Source: Bacillota bacterium (GTDB lineage Bacteria > Bacillota > Clostridia > Clostridiales > Clostridiaceae). From it: a DNA stretch of 6,486 nucleotides. Within the stretch, counting starts at the first letter, position 1; the number at the start of each line of letters is the position of its first letter. The DNA lies in assembly GCA_023424785.1 (NCBI GenBank), contig JAFADP010000120.1:1-6486 (forward strand). Direction: 5' to 3'. Positions 6,151 to 6,486 of this stretch are shown here, in pieces. Made by a program: the position numbers and the translations under genes. Under the pieces are notes generated by a model. It searched no databases. It saw only the letters and a program-made list of their open reading frames with translations, and was not told the origin of the DNA.

Positions 6151-6195
6151 AAGAGCTGTATCTGAATAATTATAAATCATTCAGATACAGCTCTT
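6151..6195. terminator. Bidirectional terminator between yclQ and the convergent methyltransferase gene
   Basis: A perfect 16-base stem (6151-6166 with 6180-6195) closes a 13-base loop. T-rich tracts follow on both strands (ATTTCTATTT on plus, TTATTTAATTA on minus). It lies 7 bases after the yclQ stop and 4 bases beyond the stop of the minus-strand gene, so it should end both transcripts. Confidence 0.88.
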
Positions 6196-6199
6196 ATTT

Positions 6200-6486
6200 C
6201 TATTTAAAAGAAAATATTGCTGTACACCATTCATTAGTTTGGTATTTTTCAGTCATGTTAAATCCATAGCTTTCAACCATAGTTTTAATTTTATCAAAAC
6301 TCCATTCAACAAGACCTGAAACAAGTAATTGACCATCTGAGTTAAGATGCTCTTTAATTAAGTTCATAAACATTTCTGTTTCTTCTCCACCAATATTTAT
6401 ATATATCCAGTCAAACTTTCCATCTATGCTTATTTCCCCGGAAATGGCATCTCCAACTAAGGTTTTTATTGTTGAAATATTATTTA
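6200..6486 (-). CDS. PrmA-like SAM-dependent methyltransferase, C-terminal part (partial)
   Basis: Reading the minus strand back from the TAG at 6200-6202 gives 95 uninterrupted residues to the window edge; the N-terminal part is outside. The visible segment has the second half of a class I Rossmann methyltransferase fold: VGDAISGEI, then FDWIYINIGGEE (strand 4, at the position of the ANI motif in ribosomal protein L11 methyltransferases), LIKEHLNSDGQLLVSGLVE (helix and strand 5, like LKPGG-x-LILSGI), and the ending GFNMTEKYQTNEWCTAIFSF, close to the GEWVAIV end of PrmA. The SAM-binding glycine loop is not in the window. The substrate could be L11 or another protein or small molecule, because stand-alone PrmA-like paralogues are common. 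It is convergent with the siderophore operon and shows no link to it. Confidence 0.75.
   Translation of the reverse strand, partial: NNISTIKTLVGDAISGEISIDGKFDWIYINIGGEETEMFMNLIKEHLNSDGQLLVSGLVEWSFDKIKTMVESYGFNMTEKYQTNEWCTAIFSFK

Noticed and set aside
6200..6486. Methyltransferase as part of a siderophore or cobalamin pathway (for example CbiT)
   Set aside because: The C-terminal pattern (LLVSGL, GF, NEWCTAI) fits PrmA better than CbiT, which would have an IFIGGSGG-type segment. The gene is convergent and behind a terminator, so it has no operon link to iron uptake.

Overview
The window is very AT-rich. Its coding style (A/T-ending codons, strong AAGGAG-type ribosome sites, U-tract hairpin terminators), a class A RNase P RNA and a Bacillus/Clostridium-type siderophore operon with perfect Fur boxes all point to a low-GC Firmicute. 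Clostridium or a close relative is the best guess; the species cannot be fixed from the sequence alone.

Layout. (1) Positions 1-137 hold the 3' end of a plus-strand Nif3-family gene. A hairpin at 151-197 follows it and also faces the end of the next, convergent gene. (2) 206-1576 on the minus strand encodes a 456-residue lipoprotein with a copper-amine-oxidase-type stalk and a DUF2334 (polysaccharide-deacetylase-like) domain, read from a good promoter at 1618-1646. (3) 1660-1887 plus is a small two-helix membrane protein of unknown function. Its ribosome site implies a rare ATT start. (4) 1948-2369 is a self-contained rnpB unit: extended -10 promoter, class A RNase P RNA and terminator. (5) 2387-6143 is an iron-siderophore ABC importer operon, orthologous by sequence and order to Bacillus subtilis yclNOPQ: two permeases, an ATPase and a binding protein. 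Three Fur-type boxes cover its promoter and leader. (6) A 16-bp-stem hairpin at 6151-6195 separates it from the 3' part of a convergent minus-strand methyltransferase of the PrmA type (6200-6486).

How the parts work together. When iron is replete, Fur should occupy the spacer of the yclN promoter and the leader just downstream, silencing the operon. When iron is scarce, all four genes are made from one transcript with overlapping ends (11, 1 and 8 bases). The binding protein captures a ferric siderophore outside the membrane, the YclN/YclO heterodimer forms the channel and YclP powers it. The substrate is petrobactin for the Bacillus system; in a clostridium it is more likely a scavenged xenosiderophore or related catecholate (inference).

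This is mostly ordinary chromosome, with no CRISPR array, mobile element or defence island. The points that stand out are a binding protein with no lipobox cysteine, a cysteine-rich tail on the ATPase, an apparent compensatory base-pair swap in the P4 helix of RNase P RNA, and the ATT-start small membrane protein.
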